Assembly (NCBI RefSeq): GCF_001723175.1
Contig: NC_064654.1
Span: 1,240,001 to 1,304,000 of the forward strand
From: Penicillium oxalicum
Taxonomy: Eukaryota; Ascomycota; Eurotiomycetes; Eurotiales; Aspergillaceae
DNA length: 64,000 nucleotides
Reading direction: 5' to 3'
Shown here: positions 60,508 through 64,000 of the stretch, piece by piece
Numbering within the stretch: the stretch's first letter is position 1
Layout of the letters: each line of letters starts with the position of its first letter
Position numbers and translations under genes: made by a program
The notes under the pieces: model-generated
Seen by the model: only the letters and a program-made list of their open reading frames with translations
Told to the model about the DNA's origin: nothing
Databases searched by the model: none

Positions 60508-62748
60508 GATTGCCACGGAGAGGAAGAGAGGGGGAGGGAGAGAGGGAGCGCGGTCAATACCGCAAAGCCCGAAAGAAGGTGCAAAGTCAGACGGGAGTGA
60601 CCAAACACCAAACTCCTCAGAGGATGCAAGATTATGTCCTGTCGGGATCAAGCGAAAGATCGGGAGCTATCCTTGGGGTTGACCCTGTGGGAACTTTTTC
60701 CAGAATGGGGATGGTGAAATTGTGGGGGGGAATTTTTTTCTGAAACTGCCCGACCACCTGTGAGGGACGCTGGCTACATGACGCTAACGAAGCGTTTCGT
60801 GTCGCGAAACAGATACACTCGCACCGTCACACCCATCAGTTAAGTAATGAGCACTCGATGGTAGAGTTCAAGATTGTTGATGTAATATTGGGACCTGTGA
60901 ATTACTAGATGTGGTTAGTTTTGCCGTTCCCGGCCTAGCGCCCCGATACGCTGTTCTGTAACCTCCTTCCTCCATCGCCTCGACATAAAAGACGCGACCT
61001 CGCCCTTTCGACCTCTTTTCTCCTTCTCCCCCTTCCTCCAACTCCTCTATCTTGCACTCATCGCTGCCCCCTTTCTTTCACTCTGGCCCCCACCGACCAC
61101 TGCGCCTTGGTTTTCAGCCTGACGCACTGTCCCTTTCATTTCACCGGAGATGCCGCTCGATCCGACGTCCAGCTAGTTCTCGCTCCTTGAGCTGGAATGG
61201 CAGTCGCACAGGAGCAGAATCACTGGGATGATCCAGCCCACAGCCGCATCGTGTGTATTTGGGTCGATACTCCTTCCCCAAGGAACTGACTATGCACCAA
61301 TGCTACGAAGCTATCTAGGTCTCCCTCTGCCTGGTGCGCCTGGCTCGTTCCTGAACTTACTGACCTCCACATCCTCATCCACATTCTACAAAGTGTCAGC
61401 CTATCCTTGACGCGGCATGCCCCGCTCCGTCGGAGGCATCTGAGGTTACATTGCACCGGCCCCGGCGTCACAGAATGGCTCTGGCTGTCTGCCCTCCAAT
61501 ACCATTGCGCCCATGTGTCGTCATCATCGGTCTCTCCGGTCCCTCCACACCCAGTCGATGAATATTCGAGAGCACAGCCCGGTGATCTAGGCCAATAGCG
61601 AAAATACCGCACGCCCCTCACCTCTGTATCAATGCTGCACTTCCGGCCAATGCCAGCATTACGCTCGAGATGAGGCATTTTGCCCATGGCCCGCCACCTC
61701 GCACGTCAATCGGTCGGCCGATCTTGCGCGCGTCGAAGGGCATTCGCGCATCGCTCTTTCTGGGCAATCGCCCGTGTGGGACGGGGCTTCAAATCTGCCT
61801 TGGGGATGCAAATCGAGGGCGAAGGCGTTGGCAGCCATGGCTGATGGCGCCCGTGTCATTTCGGAACCGGGGAGCACCGGGATCTGACTGGTCAGCGCAT
61901 GTGAACGACCGGACTGTCTCGGCTGCTATACGTATTAGCCAGTGAATGCTAGGTCTGCGAGAGTTGACGAGATAAATGTGAAATTCCGTCCTTTCACGAT
62001 GATCGTATGGCTTCACGGTGGCCATGCCGAAACTCGGGAACGACCTCTGAATCTGAAGACCTCGTCAGACTGCGTGCAAACATACATTCCCGTCAACCTA
62101 CACAGTTTTTTCCGCCGTCGTTCGCTTTCCGGAGCCCACCTAGCCCCTGTCAATGGGTGCGCCCTGTCGCCGAAGCCCCGTTGACTTCGTGATTGATTGG
62201 CCGGGAGGATGAGACGGATCGATGGGGAAACAGGGATTCACTCCTCCAACACGAGGTCATGCAGACTGGAAATGAAGAGGGAACTATTGTCTCCATGTCG
62301 GTGCGTCCTGCGCGTTTTGTCTTTGGTCCTGGGCCACGGAACGACTGGCAGGCAGAGCTCTATCGACCTGGCGGTGACAACCGGACGCAGACGATGTGCA
62401 GACATACGTGTCTATTGGATAAAAGATCAGCGGGCGAGTCATTCGTGCGGTAGTCCCTGCACGGTGCATCAGTCACGGAATCGATTGGCAGACCGGTCTT
62501 GTCTGGATGCTATCCTGCCGGAGCTGTTGTCCTCGGAGCTTGAAAATTCGCCGGGCGAGTCCGCCTCAGCGTGCAGGCTGAGCAAGGCGTGATCGGTCTA
62601 ACGAGAGGTATAAAGCAATGTATCTCGCACGCTATCTTTGTGAAAAAGCAGTCAAGAATCCAATTTGGTCTTTCCAACCAAGTGCTCAGTTTTTCCTGCA
62701 TCATCCAATACTTATCTGTTTCTATCTCTTCTCCAGGTTCAAGTTGAT
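60508..62748. promoter_or_regulatory. Divergent upstream region of ERJ5 (-) and the unrecognised gene (+)
   Basis: 2.2 kb. A plus-strand core promoter is suggested by ATAAAA at about 60986-60991 followed by a strong pyrimidine tract from 60997 to 61090. Downstream, an ATG at 61197 opens an 18-codon stretch that ends at a GTGTGT donor in phase 0. The acceptor TCTCTTCTCCAG at 62724-62735 opens, in phase 0, into the coding sequence at 62749. A long (about 1.5-kb) first intron is therefore possible but unproven. No other gene is supported. Confidence 0.35.
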
Positions 62749-64000
62749 ATGAGCCCTTTTACAGAAAAAGCACACGAAAGATGTGAATGGCCTGAAGTGG
62801 CCGTACATGACTCCATCGTTCCCCCCGAGTTAGGCACGCAGGCCAATCCCATAGTGGTCGGAGATGATCTTGCTCCATGGGGCTCGGCTTCCAATCCCAT
62901 CGTGATCCATGCTGACGAGGGTTGGTACCGTGATGAGACAGATCAGGTTGGTTCCGATGCCGACACTGAGATCATGGCTACACCAGAATTCTGGGGTACA
63001 TTGTTCGGTGGAAACTTTGCCGTCCCTGTAGATGAAAGTGCAGCTGTCGATTCGTCTTCTGTCCGTGCGCCAACCAGATCGCTAATCTGTGAGGATCCTG
63101 AAGGCCTTCAGCCATTCGAGAAATCAAACCCGAACTGTTTTCACTTTGATGACAAAGCATTGAAAGTGACCGAGGATTCTTTTGACGCGTCGCAACTTTG
63201 TTCGGGCCTTAAGGCTGCAAAGAGTGAGAACGTTGCGAATTGCCACGCAGGTTCGCTGCCAACGTCTATTTGTTACCTTTATACTAACGATTTTTAGAAA
63301 GCGAGCAAAGCACAGAGAAAGACGAAGTTTTTGAGGCCCAAGAATTCAGGGAGGCTCGCAGTGTGCCTGAGACTTCTTCGATGACCCGCGACGCTGTTCC
63401 ACAAGAAATAACAGACCAAACTGATACTTCCCTTGGGAAAGGCCGGTCATGTGACTCCTACGATGTGGGATCAAGAAAACGCAGATTATCGCATAGACCA
63501 GCATCAAACTTGAATGGAATCGATTGCGTAGGCAAAACAGCCTCGGCTTGGGATCCTTCCATATCTACTACCATCGGTGATGAACTAGCCGCGATCTACG
63601 ATCATATGGACCACTGTCGGAACGCCGATTGTCTCCCCGCTAAAGTTTTTTATGATGAGATGCAGTCCCCTCGTGAGTCAGATACCCCTTACCATGTAGG
63701 CTCAATCAGGTTGCTGATATTTTGATTTTCAGAAAACACGATGCCAAGGAACTCAAACAGGACCAAACAGCAACAAGAACCAAGCGCAGCAGGTCACGTC
63801 ACCATACGATTGTATGTTCCAGAGCTCCAAAGGGGGGCTGCGCGGCCAGAAGGATTTATGATCAACCAACTGGCTATTCGAAAAGCCTTGTTTACGCCAG
63901 GTTCAACTTCCAACCTAGAAGATTGCGGTCAAGACGATATTCTTTTCGGACGAGGCGTTGTGGTCGTCCCCTTGAACGGACAGGACCCGAAATGCTTCCT
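62749..64000 (+). CDS. Unrecognised fungal protein, truncated by the window edge
   Basis: Exons 62749-63250, 63298-63672 and 63733-64000 (open at the edge) join in one frame, giving at least 381 residues. Introns are 47 and 60 bases, with a CTAACG branch site in the first. I do not recognise the family. The N-terminus is acidic and carries a duplicated motif: QANPIVVGDD and SNPIVIHADE, 16 residues apart. The middle is polar and probably disordered, with a basic RKRRLSHRPAS patch that could be a nuclear signal, and a short conserved-looking segment GDELAAIYDHMDHCRNADCLP. The third exon looks more globular (HVTIRLYVPELQRGAARPEG). An acceptor 14 bases upstream suggests a leader intron, so the true N-terminus may be longer. 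Confidence 0.6.

Noticed and set aside
1..64000. CRISPR arrays, rRNA, intact transposable elements with terminal repeats
   Set aside because: None was seen on either strand; repeats are limited to microsatellites, homopolymers and coding polyQ/polyA tracts.

Overview
The window is nuclear DNA of a filamentous ascomycete, most likely a Eurotiomycete of the Aspergillus/Penicillium type. The evidence is split genes with short GT-AG introns (mostly 47-120 bases, branch-site-like CTRAC/CTAAT before AG), Zn2Cys6 regulators, a second Hog1-type MAP kinase resembling Aspergillus MpkC, a secreted alpha-galactosidase with a CBM1, and no bacterial-style operons. Sixteen protein genes can be reconstructed; the last one runs off the right edge. 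No tRNA, rRNA, CRISPR array or intact transposon was seen. All exon structures were built by eye from splice sites, reading frame and family conservation.

Layout. 0.3-1.6 kb: Arp2/3 subunit ARPC1 (+). 2.8-4.4 kb: Hog1/MpkC-like MAP kinase (-). 6.3-8.9 kb: Zn2Cys6 regulator (+). 9.6-11.4 kb: Git1-like phosphate/glycerophosphodiester permease (-), with five CACGTG boxes upstream. 13.4-15.5 kb: GH27 alpha-galactosidase with CBM1 (-), divergent from a class 3 lipase at 17.6-19.1 kb (+). 19.7-23.8 kb: large WW/polyQ/PhoD-phosphatase protein (-). 25.7-28.5 kb: second Zn2Cys6 regulator (-), whose zinc cluster is cut into five exons, two of them only 10 nt. 28.5-36.5 kb: 8 kb without a recognisable gene. 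36.5-42.6 kb: proteasome adaptor ECM29 (-). 43.8-48.6 kb: SNF2-RING ubiquitin ligase of the IRC20/SHPRH class (-). 49.0-50.8 kb: PNGase A-like amidase (-). 52.2-53.3 kb: FMP32/CCDC90 mitochondrial protein (-). 53.7-54.9 kb: phosphomannomutase (-). 55.6-56.4 kb: small J-domain protein (-). 57.5-58.1 kb: small membrane protein (+). 59.0-60.5 kb: ER J-protein ERJ5 (-). 62.7-64.0 kb: start of an unrecognised gene (+).

The genes do not form a metabolic cluster. Themes do recur: phosphate (permease with CACGTG cluster, PhoD-like phosphatase), ubiquitin/proteasome (ECM29, IRC20-like) and protein glycosylation/ER folding (phosphomannomutase, PNGase A-like, ERJ5). Two conserved genes, ARPC1 and ECM29, each lack exactly one base next to a C/G run; undercalled homopolymers in the assembly are the simplest explanation. 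The most unusual signals are the microexons in the second regulator, the 8-kb gene-free region upstream of it, and the CACGTG cluster.
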